A stretch of DNA of 64,000 nucleotides, taken from contig JAHQIY010000002.1 of the NCBI GenBank assembly GCA_019054805.1, forward strand, positions 7,254,001 through 7,318,000. Reading direction: 5' to 3'. The notes beneath the pieces are model-generated. The model made no database searches, had not been told where the DNA came from, and saw only the letters and a program-made list of their open reading frames with translations. This document shows positions 49,270 through 60,710 of this stretch, one piece after another. Positions within the stretch are counted from its first letter, which is position 1. Each line of letters starts with the position of its first letter. This DNA comes from Brachionus manjavacas. Taxonomy: Eukaryota > Rotifera > Eurotatoria > Ploima > Brachionidae. Both the position numbers and the translations under genes were made by a program.

Positions 49270-50128
49270 ATTGATTTGTGGTTAGGTAAAAATATGGAGC
49301 ATTTTTTAGCTGTTGCAACGTACCTGATGTACAAGAATATCTCAAGAGAAATTAGAGTTATTAGAATGCAAAAGATAACAAGACATGCTACTGCTGATAC
49401 AATATAAGATAACCTTGAGCATCTCATTAATCATTTTGAGTTCGACAAAACAAAAATTACTATAATTATGGTGTTGTTTGTGATCAAGGTTCTTTTCTTG
49501 TAAGACTATTTAAACAGAACAAAAGTGTGATGTTTGATAATGCAATTGAAGAACATGATTTAAAAATGAACGGTTTTAAAGAAGTTGAAGATATATGATG
49601 AGATTGATGATCAAACTGATCTAAATGAACTAAATCAGAAATGATTATTTGGACCAAGATATTCGCACTCATCTCATAAAATCAATTTGGGTGTTCGAAC
49701 TGCTAATTAAAAAATGCAAACTTTTTTACTTGAATCTAACTATTTATCTTGTAAATGGAATATTCGACCTATGAAAGAAACTTGTTTAAAGAGAATGAAT
49801 GTCCGATTTCGAGAATAATTCGAGATGGAAATAATATCCGAAAGTCTACAAAGGCTTTTTGGAATGAGAATTTCTACAAGTTCCCAGTTTTGAGTCAAGT
49901 AGCAAAAAATTTCTTCAATAGCATCGAGTTCTTAAACGATTTTTCAGCACATGTGGTGTTTTCAGCAGTAAAAGATCACAGAACGAAAGCAGAGAATTTC
50001 ATGAACAAAGTATTACTAAGAGTAAATGTTGATCTTTTGAAGACAAATGTTTTAAATTCAGAGAATAATTATTTTATTTTATTTCTTATAAATTACAATA
50101 TTTTTTACCAAGATTATTACACTTTTTG
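49270..50128 (+). pseudogene. Decayed hAT transposase
   Basis: Broken frames on the plus strand resemble a hAT-superfamily transposase. Near 49290-49420 there are fragments like the RNase H-fold part (RHATADTI then LEHLINHFEFDKTKI, followed after a frame change by CDQGSFLVRLF). The 3' part, 49755-50128, is open for 124 codons and has the C-terminal dimerisation pattern FWNENFYKFPVLSQVAKNF, HVVFS and FMNKVLLRVN. Stops and frameshifts upstream make it non-functional. It may belong with the hAT-like ends at 47626-48869, but the order does not prove it. Confidence 0.65.
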
Positions 50129-50530
50129 ACTCTAAAACTATTTTTAAATATATATATATAAATATTAACATAAATTTTAAAATTTTAAGCCTTAATATGT
50201 TTCCATAGAAAAAAAATTATACTTGAATTACGCTGTCTATTTTTTTTTTAATTTGAAAATAAGTAATTTGTGTAGAACATGTATCGTGCTGAAAGGGTAG
50301 CGTGTTATCTCCAAGCTTTTTGTATTCAAATAAATACGTAAAATTGATAATTATAAACTTTTTTTTATTTTTAAAAAAACAGAAATGTAATTTTTAAAAT
50401 ATTGTTAATAATTATTTATGATATTTAAATGATCATATACTAAGAAGTCATTTTTTTTCTAGTAAATTTCACTCAAAGCTATTCTCTGTACCTAACAAAA
50501 AATATTATTTTTTCATATTTTAAAAGGGAT

Positions 50531-53500
50531 TTAAATAAAATTAAAAACTTTTTTATCAATGGTGCTAAATTGCCACGTAAAATCCGCTGGGTATAGAAAT
50601 TGCCTATGATCAAATCGATTGTCATCAGGGGAGTATGTTTCTGCAAAATAAGCTGGTGTAATTGTGGTCATTTTGTGTCTATTGATGGCATATTTTACAA
50701 AAAAAAATTTAACCTTATCCGCAATCTAAAAAAAAATCCTAAAATTAAATAAATTACTGAAAATTTTTAATTACTTGTTTCGGCGTTAAATTTCCAGACC
50801 AAGATTCTAACAATTTGACAAACATTGAATACGGACCGCAGCTTTTTTGTTTCCTTAATTTTCCATAAATCGAAAGTTCTTCATAGGTCATACCCATATC
50901 CTCTTCATCTGTTTGTCTAATCAGACCATCATTGCTTAGAGGCTCGAGTTCCGCAGTCGGTGGTGCATCATAAATTGTCTTAAGAACGCTCAGTTCGAAT
51001 GATTCAGAACAATATAGAATAAAAGACCTTAGATCAGTTTTACTTATGCTTCCTATTGGATTTAAATCAGCCGATGAACAGTCATATTTGGTGAAATAGC
51101 CTCTTAAGCTTTCATCTACATTAGCTGAGCCGAGGACTAATAAACTACCTGGACGTCCAACTGCCCACAAGCTCAATTGAGCAAAAAAATAACTAATAAC
51201 CATTCGGAGTCTGGCTTGAATGTTTTGTAAAGCTAAATTCTCAATTTCGCTTCCTCCATTAGCTTTGAATTTCGGAATTATTCTCATAGTTGTGCTCCAA
51301 ATGCTCATAATCGCACTTACTGCTGTATCAATAACTATTGATAAATGATTGCTTCCAATTTGAAATGCTAGTTCTTTAGCGCGGTTTTTTGTGTCCTCTG
51401 AGCTGTTGGATGTACCCATGTAGCATGTGACAAAAAGTTTGGAACACAAATCTTCGGGAGATGCTGGTGAATAATTTTGGTCATTAACAATACGTCGAAT
51501 TTCATCCAGAACAGATTTATCTATAATTTTACAGATAAAATGTATTAATTAAACTTTTAAATGATTTTTAATTTAATATTTAAAAAAATTTTTTTTAAAG
51601 GCTCCTTTTTTTAATCGAAAAGGAAAAAACTTATAAATGGAATAAAATGAGGGCTGTTTAAAAGTCATAGAGTCAAAGTCAAGTGAAGGGGCTTGCCTTT
51701 AAAATTTTTTTGAATTAAAAGTGTTTTAAAAATGCAAAAAAATAATTAATAAATTGAATAATTTATCATCTATCTTCCAAACTTTATTTATGTGGTTGAA
51801 ATTTAGAGACTAAATTTAATAAAATTAATATATCAAGGATTTCTATTATAGAATAAAAATCAACTTCAAATAAACGAATAAAAATTTAAAGTCAAATGGA
51901 AAAAGAGGAATAATTTTACTGAGTTGTCTTGGTAAATTTTCTGAAAGATTTATTAGACATGGTTTATAAAATATTGTATAAAGAGAAAATCTCATTATTG
52001 ACGAGTATAGAAATAATAGAGGTACTGCTGATAATCTTTTTTTCATCACTCAAAAGATACAAGAGCGACTAAATAAGCATAATGGCAGCAAAATTTGTGG
52101 TATCTTTTTTACAATTTCAAAAATCCTTTGATAAAGTCTGGCATGCTGGACTAATTAAAAGCTAGTTTATCTGGGTTTACCTATGAATCGAGGTATGGAC
52201 AATATTTTTTTAAATACAATTATTCAACAATTCAAATATTATTAATTTCAACTAATTTTTCAACTGTATGACTATTCGATTATTCGATTATTCAGCTTTT
52301 CGGGGAAATAATTCAGAATAAATTTATTAAGATCTCTCTTTGCGTCTTATTAACCGGATTCCCTAAACCGGGGCTGCGCCCCAGACCCCATTTAATCCCC
52401 AGTTTTTTTAAACAAAATTAACTCTGAAATTGAAGCTCAAGACGCCTAGCGTCGCCTTTCGCTTAGTCAAACTATGGATAATTTAAGGGTTAATTTTCTT
52501 TAACTAAAATTCTACCGGAAATTATTTGAAAATTTAACAATCATTTAATAGTTGAATAATCGAATAATCGAATAAATGGTAAATATCGAATTTTGTCCAT
52601 GACTGTAAATGCAGTAACGATCTTATCCAATAAATAAGATAAAGTGGTAGATTAATTCTTAATTAGCTTGTAAATTAGTTCATCGTGCCAGACTCTTTCA
52701 AAAGCTTTAGAAATGTCAAAATATTAACAACATACTTTTTTTCTATCTTTTAAAAGATCATAAAACTTTTTGGGTCTATTCCCTTATGTGACCAATTGAT
52801 CACGTAATATGTGACCAAAAATTTTTTAGGTGATAGGTAACCAACACTGGTCACGAAATACTCGATCAAAATTTAGGTGAACAAAAAATGAGAAAAAAAT
52901 ATGAAATTTAAAATAAATTTATTTTGTGATCAAATTTTTTTTTTATGTGATTTTTATATGTGATAGAGAAAATACGTGCCCAAAAAAATAAAAAAAATTT
53001 AAGTCTTTAAAGTAAAAAAAACTAATCTAATGTTTTCTGCTCATATGAGTATTTATTCCTCTATTTTCAAAATATTTACCACAAAACTCACATTTAACTG
53101 GATCACGTTTATTACTTAAAGTTTCTTTAATAGTTTCAATTGATTCTCAGGTACTTCTAAAACTTGTTTTTCATAAACTAAAGATTTATTATTTAAAAAA
53201 TTTTGAAGTTTTGAATTTATTTGCTCCAATTTGTCTTCGTTTGTTGTGTAATATCTTGATTTTAGCCTAGCCTCTGTTTGATCATCCATATTCTCAAATG
53301 CATCATCAATCTCTTCTTGTGTATCGTCAAAATTTAATATAACCTAAATTTTGATCACATATTACGTGATCATTTGGTCACATAAGGGAATAGACCCAAC
53401 TTTTTGAATAGAAAATAAAGATTATCTACAGTTCGTTTATGTTTTCTAGATCCTGATTGCTCATGAAAAGTAATTTTTTATTTTTTTTATTTTATAAGCT

Positions 53501-55835
53501 ATTGTAAATGATATGTTCAAGTAACTTGCCAAGGCAACTTGTCATACTTATCTGTGACTAGATTAAGTTCTTAAAATAAAAAAAAGTAAAAAAAATATAA
53601 AATTTTAAATTAAAAAAATTAGGAATTAAGGCAAAAATAAGTTTTTGAAGACTTTCTATAAAAAAAAAAAACAAATAATCAATTCTAAGTAATTTTCCTG
53701 TAAAAAGTTTCAGTCCCCGTTCACCATTTCTAAATCCATGTTTCTTTTTTTATAGGACTATCTTTAGTCTTAAGTATACAGGCCATTGCCAAAAACTTTG
53801 AACTATTTTGAAGCAGATATTGAAGCAGAAATAAAAAACAAACTACATACTTTAATTTTTTATGTTTTAAAATAAATTATAGCTGATTATTTTCCACTAA
53901 AAAACTTAGGTTAACTATTCTTAAATCATTTTTTCTAGTATGGCTGTAATTAATTTATATTTTATCTCCTAAAGTCAGATATTTTTTTTAAATTTATATT
54001 TGTTAAATAAATAGATGTAAAAAGAGGTTTTAAAGATTTTTTTCCCTATAATTTAAATTATACTCACTGTTTTTGCTGACTTCCATATATACAAGACAGC
54101 ACATTGAATATACTATACATGCGGTGCTGCAGCTGTCTATGCCACCACTTAAGGGTAAAAAAAATCCTCCTTGCTTACTTCGCCTCAAGAAGTCCCACAG
54201 CCAACAAGCAGGTCCAAGACTAAACAAATTTTTTTTTTATTTTTTAAATAAAAGATTGTTAAGTGATGTTTAAAACCTATAAGATTTTTATTTTAGCTAA
54301 CATTCAGTTAATTTTTTTGAGTTTGAATAGAAAAATACATTCAATCTATAAATTGCATTTAAAAAGTGCGAATTTTCAGATTAAATTTTCAGCCTCTAGT
54401 GAAAATAAGATTTTTATTAAAAAAAATAAAAAAAAAATTACTAAAATATTTAAATAATTCAGATTCTTGTGCTTATTTGGAAGCTCTAATTATAACAAAT
54501 TTATTTCAAAACTTTTTGGTATCTTTTTGACGACTTATGCTATATAAATAAATTGTGCAAAAGATAAAATTTAACCTCTAATACTGGTTTTAAAATTTGT
54601 GGAATAAATTTATGTCACATTATGAATGCAATCAAAAAGTTGGGTGAATTTTTCTATTCTCTTCAACTCAAAAAAATTTAATTTTACTTAAAATTATAAT
54701 AGTTACGCTATTTCTTCCATTGCAGAATGATATTTCCATTCAAATGGTTTACTGCACGAAACTAACAATTGTTCTTTGACTGCTAATGAAAAATTAATTT
54801 TTATCCTCGGATAAGGGATGCTTTTTTCGGCCATCGCCTGAAAAGACCTGATCCTATTTCTGTACATTCGTACATCTTCAACGTCGACTATCGCAGTCAA
54901 AACTTCAACTTCTTTAAGTGAAAATTGGGTGCCTTGAGCCACAAATTCACCATTAATGGCAATCGATGCGCATCCATCGAAATATAACCTGTCACCATCG
55001 CACCCTCGTTGGTTGGCAAATAAATAAATTCCTCCACATTTGGTCGTGGCACCTTTGATTAAATTTACTCTTCTGTCTGCTTTTCTAAGCTGATGATGAC
55101 TCCCGCTTGGATTTGAAATTATTTCCACTCCATCCATAGCCAAATTAATATGAGGACTAAAAAAATTAACAAAAAAATTCAAAAAAAATCAACCTACGAC
55201 AGCGGTGACCATAGTTCTTCGCATATTTCGCTTCCAATGGCAGCCTCAAGTGTTTGAATGACAGCGTCCCCGAACTTTACATTTACTTGCCCCACTATGT
55301 CTTGGACAAATTTTGGCAATTGGAAGTCTTCAACTTGTTTAAGTTTGGTCCAAGCAGTAAAATATCGTCTTTCTCTGTAATTTTCATCATCAGCTAGACT
55401 CATTTTTGGTCTGATGAGCAAAATTTGCTTGTTCAAAAAGATCACTCGGCAGTTATAGCAAACATTTTTGTGCATCACAGGCCTAAAATTTCTTTTAATC
55501 AACAATATTAGATTAATTTTTTTTTACATTCCAACATCGCATAGAATATCCTCACATTCCGGATGAATAATCAAATTGGCCAGAACTTGCCACGAATGCA
55601 GAAAAGTATCACTTTCATAGAAGTGATCTTGACATCCATAGCCACAAATTTCAAGCTCCGGACCAACTCTATACTTGGAGTTTTTAGCCTTTGCATCTCT
55701 AATACCTGAAATTATTAGTCACAAACTTAAACAGATTTTCAAAAGCCAACTTTGTAATATTCGCTGAAAATTTCCCTCAAAATCAAGTGCCCATTGATTT
55801 AATGAGCAAGTGGACAAAATAATCTTGGTGTTCAT
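50531..55835 (-). CDS. NADSYN1: Glutamine-dependent NAD(+) synthetase
   Basis: This enzyme makes NAD+ from deamido-NAD, ATP and glutamine in the last step of NAD synthesis. Seven exons (55835-55751, 55705-55528, 55482-55198, 55156-54707, 54219-54068, 51520-50775, 50725-50531) give 696 aa (human 706). The N-terminal nitrilase/glutaminase domain keeps the catalytic triad at the human numbers: E45 in [11 protein letters not shown]114 in IRPKMSLA and C175 in GSEICEELW. The C-terminal synthetase domain has the ATP loop [56 protein letters not shown] and [12 protein letters not shown]. Introns are 41-49 bp except for 487 and 2547 bp; the long one (51521-54067) is filled with LINE and DNA-transposon pieces. 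TTTTTAG ends 9 nt before the start codon. The protein looks fully functional. Confidence 0.97.
51840..52185 (+). mobile_element. LINE reverse transcriptase relic (plus), in NADSYN1 intron
   Basis: Shifting plus-strand frames give reverse-transcriptase motifs. '[13 protein letters not shown]' (about 51998-52036) resembles the family's 'GFR.GRSTTD.L'. Then come [18 protein letters not shown] and [10 protein letters not shown] (about 52055-52160), resembling 'SKAFDKVWH.GLI'. Stops and frameshifts interrupt it. Confidence 0.6.
52195..52600. mobile_element. MITE with ATGGACAA ends, in NADSYN1 intron
   Basis: The element starts ATGGACAATATTT and ends AATTTTGTCCAT. Inside the ends, 'ctattcgattattcgatt' (about 52269) pairs with 'aatcgaataatcgaata' (about 52557). 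A GC-rich core near 52375 ('accggggctgcgcccc') contrasts with the AT-rich surroundings and is similar to short patches at about 1365 and 25135. It is non-coding and about 406 bp long. Confidence 0.6.
52650..52735 (-). mobile_element. LINE reverse transcriptase relic (minus), in NADSYN1 intron
   Basis: The minus strand reads [20 protein letters not shown], the same reverse-transcriptase block as the plus-strand relic at 52055-52160 but in the opposite orientation. The match is short but specific. Confidence 0.6.
52772..53397. mobile_element. hAT-type non-autonomous element with 8-bp target duplication
   Basis: The 626-bp element starts GGGTCTATTCCCTTATGTGA and ends with its reverse complement; the inverted repeats continue for about 55 bp with few mismatches. 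Both sides carry AACTTTTT (52764-52771 and 53398-53405), an 8-bp duplication as made by hAT transposases. The repeats contain GTGATCA/TGATCAC motifs. The interior holds a relic frame ending in a zinc finger (53027-53345, minus), so this is an internally deleted copy of a larger coding element. Confidence 0.85.
53027..53345 (-). pseudogene. C2H2 zinc-finger remnant inside the hAT-type element
   Basis: On the minus strand an acidic helical stretch ([20 protein letters not shown]...) runs in one frame. After a single-base shift it continues to [20 protein letters not shown], then KH and a stop. That is a C-x2-C-x12-H-x4-H finger (C2H2). The frame break makes it non-functional as it stands. A C2H2 finger could have served DNA binding in the parent element or come from a captured host exon. 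Confidence 0.6.
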
Positions 55836-56099
55836 TTTTGTTCTAAAAATTTTTGGTTGAGTTTTGTTTCTAAATGCGAAATAAAGGTTTTAAAACCTTT
55901 TCAAGTTTTTTTTATTTTTATCAGGTAAACTTATTGATTTTTTAGACCGGAATTTAATTTGTTTTTAATTTTTATTAAATAAAAAATTATAAAATAAAGA
56001 TTTAAATTTAGCATTTGTTGTGCGTTTAAATCAAATTACAAGACGATTTAAAAAAGGAATATAATTAAATTTGTTAAATTGGAAGAAAAAGCTTCTAGT

Positions 56100-58510
56100 C
56101 TATGGTGTCTGCCTCATTGTTTTTCCGCTAAAAAAAATTATTAATGATTCAAAGGGTTTACTTAAAGGCAAAATCTTGTAAATGTTTAAAAATTATTCCA
56201 AAAAGAATTTGAATTAATTAAAAAGATTATTTAGTATTTTATGATAATAAACTTAAAGAATAAAGTAATTTGGGTCTTGTAAATCATAATTTATTAAAAT
56301 TTCAAAGGCCATAATTTTGAAATTTTTTAAAACTAATTCTAAAAAAAAAAGATGAATGCTTAAAGGTATTAAGGTTTAGCAGTTAAGTTTTGATATTAAG
56401 CTCGGTATTTTGCTCAAAAAACAAAGTTTTTCATTTTGGTAAAATAGTTTTATTTTATAGTTTATTTAGCTACATGTTAATTCAAAGCAATTTGATGACG
56501 AAAACTGATTTCATTATATAAGAATTTAACATTAATAATAAAAATACCTTGTATTACATAAGCGTTTTTGTCAAAAATAATTATTTATCCTTTTTATATA
56601 TTTTATTTAAACTTAAAATTATTTTAAAAATATTTAATTTATAATTCTAAATAAGAAATGGCTATTGAAAATTAAGAACAATCTTTTGATTTTTTTGTGA
56701 AAAAATTTTTTATTTTTAAATTTTTTTAAATATTTTAGAATGAAAAAGGAATTTATTTAAAAAAAATTAATTAATTAATGTTTTGATCAATAATTTTAAT
56801 GACAATTCCTTTGGATAACCTTAGACCCGAATACCTGTGCATTTTTTCTAAAATAATAAATCAAACAAAATTTTTTTTTTAAATTTTCCAATTATCATAG
56901 ATTTTTTGTCGATATTATTAGAATTTTGAGCATTGCAGTATTTTTGCAGATTTAATTTTTTCCAACAATTAGTTTTTAATTAATTTTAACTTCTGGAAAT
57001 TGCTACTGGGTCATTACCATAAAAACTTATTTAACTAGAATTTTTCAACAAATTTTATTGTATCTTATTTTTTGATACAAAAATGAAAAAAAAATTCAAA
57101 ATCAAATTCAAATGAATAATTTTTAAAAATCAACTTAAAATTTTTTTAATAAATTTGAATTTTTCTTGAATATCATGAAAACATTCATTTATCAAGAATC
57201 TATTTCTTTATTTTAATTAAATAAAGATAAGTACTTAATTGAATAATGAATTACTAGAGATAATTTTTAACAATATCTTTTAGATAAATTATATTTAACC
57301 CCTGTGACAACATATTTCATTTCAATACTCAAAAATGCTTTAAAGAAAATGTCTTAAATTTTTTTTTCAAATAACTATGAAAAATATAAATTTTGATTAC
57401 AATATTTACAATTTAATTAACTCTTGATGATAATCGATTTTGCCTTCTGACTGATAAACAATTTTAACTTACAAAAAATTTTTCCTTTCCTCGGGAAGCT
57501 TCGATTTGTGTTCGGGCTTGGCTCTGTTCAAAACTTTTAGGAAATCATTGGTCTTGGCTCTCATCCTTTGGTGAATAAAGGCCTTCGAGCATTTTAAATG
57601 ATAGTGTAGATAGTTTCTAAACATGCTGATCATGTTAATTGTGTTATCGCTAGCTTGTTTGGTAATATGTCTTGGTTGAAGAACTTAAAAAAAAATTAGA
57701 AAAAAATGAGCTAAATTTTTGGATTATTTACCAAAGGTTACGTATCCTCGGTTCTCACCGACAATGGCATCAGTGTCGTTTAACTCAGCTGGCGGAGCTT
57801 TATAGCTGAATAGAACTTGGGGAGCTTGTTGATGCTTTCGTCTGGCTTCACTAAATTCTTGCATGAAATTTTTTCCAATAATTATGTCATCTTCTTCTTT
57901 AAATGTGGTGCTGAAAATCACCGTAACACGATCTTCTAGTGCGCTCACGAACAAAGTTTCATCGCTTCTGTAGTGAATAACCGCGGTTTTGTGTCCGGTT
58001 TCTCCATTTCTTTGAAATTCAAAATATTTTTCGAAGACACTGGCAAAACAATTTCGCTTCAATAAGCTCGCTTTCATTGCCAAATCGGTCCAATCTTCAG
58101 GCAAATTTGTCAAGTCGAATAAAAGAGATACACTGTAGTTCTCTTCCGGTTGGCTTGTCAAAAAAGAGCCATATTCTCTTTTGAGCAACTAAAAAAATGC
58201 TTAAAAAAGGGAAAATTTAAAAAATTCACATCATACTTCATCACTGCCGTGCTGGCGCAAGTCTTTGTAAAAATGGAGGAATATACTCAAGCGAAGCTTG
58301 GTTGTGTCATCATTTGGATTTGACAAGTTGTAGACGACACCGTCAAAATCAGAAATGTTAATGCATATTTTATCATATTTTTGTCTAAAATAAAATATTT
58401 TTGAATAAACTTTGAAGTCCTTTGGTTAGTTGGTACCTTTTTATGGCCGATTCAAAGCAATCGCACAGGGTCTCGTACAATGCTCGGTTGTGAATTTCAA
58501 GTAGTATCAT
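56100..58510 (-). CDS. ARPC2: Actin-related protein 2/3 complex subunit 2 (p34-Arc)
   Basis: ARPC2 is a structural core subunit of the Arp2/3 complex that nucleates branched actin in the cytoplasm. Five exons (58510-58437, 58384-58237, 58188-57732, 57683-57473, 56127-56100) give 305 aa (human 300). It starts [15 protein letters not shown] and has [119 protein letters not shown] and [11 protein letters not shown]. The first three introns are 48-52 bp. The fourth is 1345 bp and leads to a 28-bp last exon coding GKTMRQTP, matching the GKTF of human ARPC2. Without that splice the frame would stop at 57471-57469, one residue after KNF. TCTTTAG ends 10 nt before the start codon. Confidence 0.95.
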
Positions 58511-59224
58511 TTTTTTCTCTAAAGATAAAAATTGATCATGTGAAATAAATTCAAAAATTCTTTTTATTATTTTTTTTCTTTAATCATCAAATTAAAAAAA
58601 AATTTGGCAAACGTTTAATAATATTTTTGAAAGCAAAGACTTTCCATATTTATGTTTTTTGATAATTTAAAAGAATTCTAAAAGCATATTTATCTAAACA
58701 TTTAATCAACAAAAAAAATATTTCTTTTTGGTTTGCACAATATCAATTTAGAGATCAATTAAGTGTATACATATTTTACAAATGGCGTAAAAATAATAAA
58801 TTACATGATTAATTTTAGATTTTTCAAAAATTTCAAATTAATTCAAAATTGAGTGAAAATACCGTAAATTTCTTTAATTAATTTTTTTTCCCTTATTCAC
58901 TCCTTGTGGAGCATAGGGTCATTACTTTGATTTCCACTCAAGTCGATAGTGCCTTGAGCTTCTTTCTGATTTCTTGATTTCTTCGTAATTAATTTTTATT
59001 TTAATTTAGAAATATTACTTTTTAAAACTAATTCAAAATAAAACCCTAATTAAGCTTATTTTTTAATTATTTAAAAATTAGGATGACAATTTTTTTAGTT
59101 TTGGGTACATTCGGATATTTTCTAATAATGTGACCAAAAAAAAATTAAAAAAAAAAAACTTATAAATTAAATTTACACTTTCTTTTTTTTTTTTGCGACA
59201 CAGGAGCTTTTTGACATTTGAATA
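58511..59224. other. Upstream flank of ARPC2
   Basis: AT-rich, no gene. It should contain the ARPC2 promoter. It includes the second copy of the dispersed repeat described at 25491-25560. Confidence 0.5.
58881..58949 (-). repeat. Dispersed repeat with oligo-A-like end, copy 2
   Basis: Contains 'tggagcatagggtcattact' and flanking sequence shared with 25491-25560. On the minus strand it ends GAGTGAATAAGGG. After about 60 bp the two copies diverge completely, as expected for 5'-truncated retro-insertions with a common 3' end. Confidence 0.55.
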
Positions 59225-59921
59225 CAGTCGTTCCTCGGTATAACGAGCAAGTTGGGCGAAAATTTTTGTGCTCGTTATATCGAAACTCGTTTTATCGAAA
59301 TTCCATTGAAAAGGATGGGCAATTTTAATTTTTTATTAAAATTTTTATTGAAAAAGTTTAAAAAAAAAGATAAATAAAACTAAAAATTAAGCTGTTTATA
59401 CAAAATCTGTAATACTGGATTGTTTGGTTTTACATTTTTCTAGTACAATATTTTCAATTTATAGTATTAAAGTGTAGTGGTAATTATTTTTTGATCGCAT
59501 TGGTTTTTTATAATTTCTATTTTAGTCTCAAGCGAAATACACTTTCTTTTTTTTTGAGCAAGTTTATCTGTCATTTTTTTCAATTAGATAAGACAATCAA
59601 GTATTTTCAGTTATTTATATTCAATTATAAAAAGAAAATTAATTGTTTTATTTTTATTTTTTATTTTTTTAATCTTTTTTCTTAATACACAAGTGTGAAA
59701 GTTTTTTTTTCAAGCTCGTTAAAGGAAGTTTTTTTTCTTAAGAAAATGATTAAGCGGTCTTTCAAAATAAGCTCGTTTTATCAAGTTTTCGTTCTATAGA
59801 AACTCGTTCTATCGAAAACATTTTTATATCTTTTTGTGTTGCTCGTAATCGGTTCCAGGTAAAATGTTCGTTATAAAGAGTTTATCGTTTTATGGGGTCT
59901 CGTTATACGGAAGAACGACTG
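59225..59921. mobile_element. pogo/Tigger-like non-autonomous element (Tc1/mariner superfamily)
   Basis: The element starts CAGTCGTTCCTCGGTATAAC and ends with the inverse, GTTATACGGAAGAACGACTG, flanked by TA on both sides. This resembles Tigger/pogo termini (CAGT.GAACCTCG.TATAAC). Both subterminal regions repeat 'ctcgtt.tatcgaaa' several times. The 697-bp interior has no transposase; the open frame at 59491-59685 is low-complexity. Confidence 0.85.
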
Positions 59922-60577
59922 TATTGTCTTCTGAATTTTTGGAGTCATTTAACGAATCTTTTTCGTATTGAAAGCTCTTATACGTAATGGATGGTCAAAA
60001 ATTGTTGTCCTAAGTTTCATTTAGAAAAAAATGATGAACCAAAAATAATATAATATTGAAATTTAGAGGATTCGCAGCTGTTTTTCTCTAGTTTCTAAAA
60101 TTCATTTTTTTAACTTCGTTTTCAAGTTAGTTCGCTATGGCCTATTAATTGACCCTTACCTGCGACATTAGACACCATTATGGAGTCTTATGACATAGAC
60201 ATATGATATGTGTTGGGAGTTTAATATATCATTTGGTAAAGAATATTTATGATTGAAATGAGCTATAGATTGTTTTTTCCCGTCTTGTTTTCATAAGGAT
60301 ATAATCAAAATACGCTAAAAAAATGACCATTTTTCCAGAATCTAAAAATTTTGGGTATCTTAAGTTTTTATTGAATAACTTTTGATCTATGATTTAGGTA
60401 TTATCCTCAAATTTTGTATATATATATAATTGCATTTAAAATTTTAATAAATAAAATAAAGATATCTTTAATAAATAAAATATTTATTATAGGCCTTGAT
60501 TTTGAGTATTTTTTTGGTTTTTAAAGTTCTGTCCAAAATTATCAAATTGAATTAAAATGGATGGTACCCGTTCCAAT
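59922..60577. other. Gene-free stretch between the pogo-like element and a broken LINE
   Basis: AT-rich, with no gene or clear repeat recognised. Confidence 0.45.
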
Positions 60578-60710
60578 TTCAGTTAAAAGCAACGTTCTCG
60601 ATCCACTGCTGTTCATGATCTACATCAATGGTATACCCTCAGAAGTCAGTCATCTAGTGAAGCTTTTCGTAGATTATAGCAAACTAATAGCGACTATTTG
60701 CTGTATTATA
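60578..60710 (+). mobile_element. LINE reverse transcriptase relic, catalytic region
   Basis: The plus strand reads NVLDPLLFMIYINGIPSEV followed by LVKLFVDYSKLIATI. This matches the LINE pattern G.LGPLLF.IYIND.P followed by KLFADD.KL, but the catalytic ADD has become VDY, so the protein is dead. It abuts the 3' tail of SINE copy B. Confidence 0.75.
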
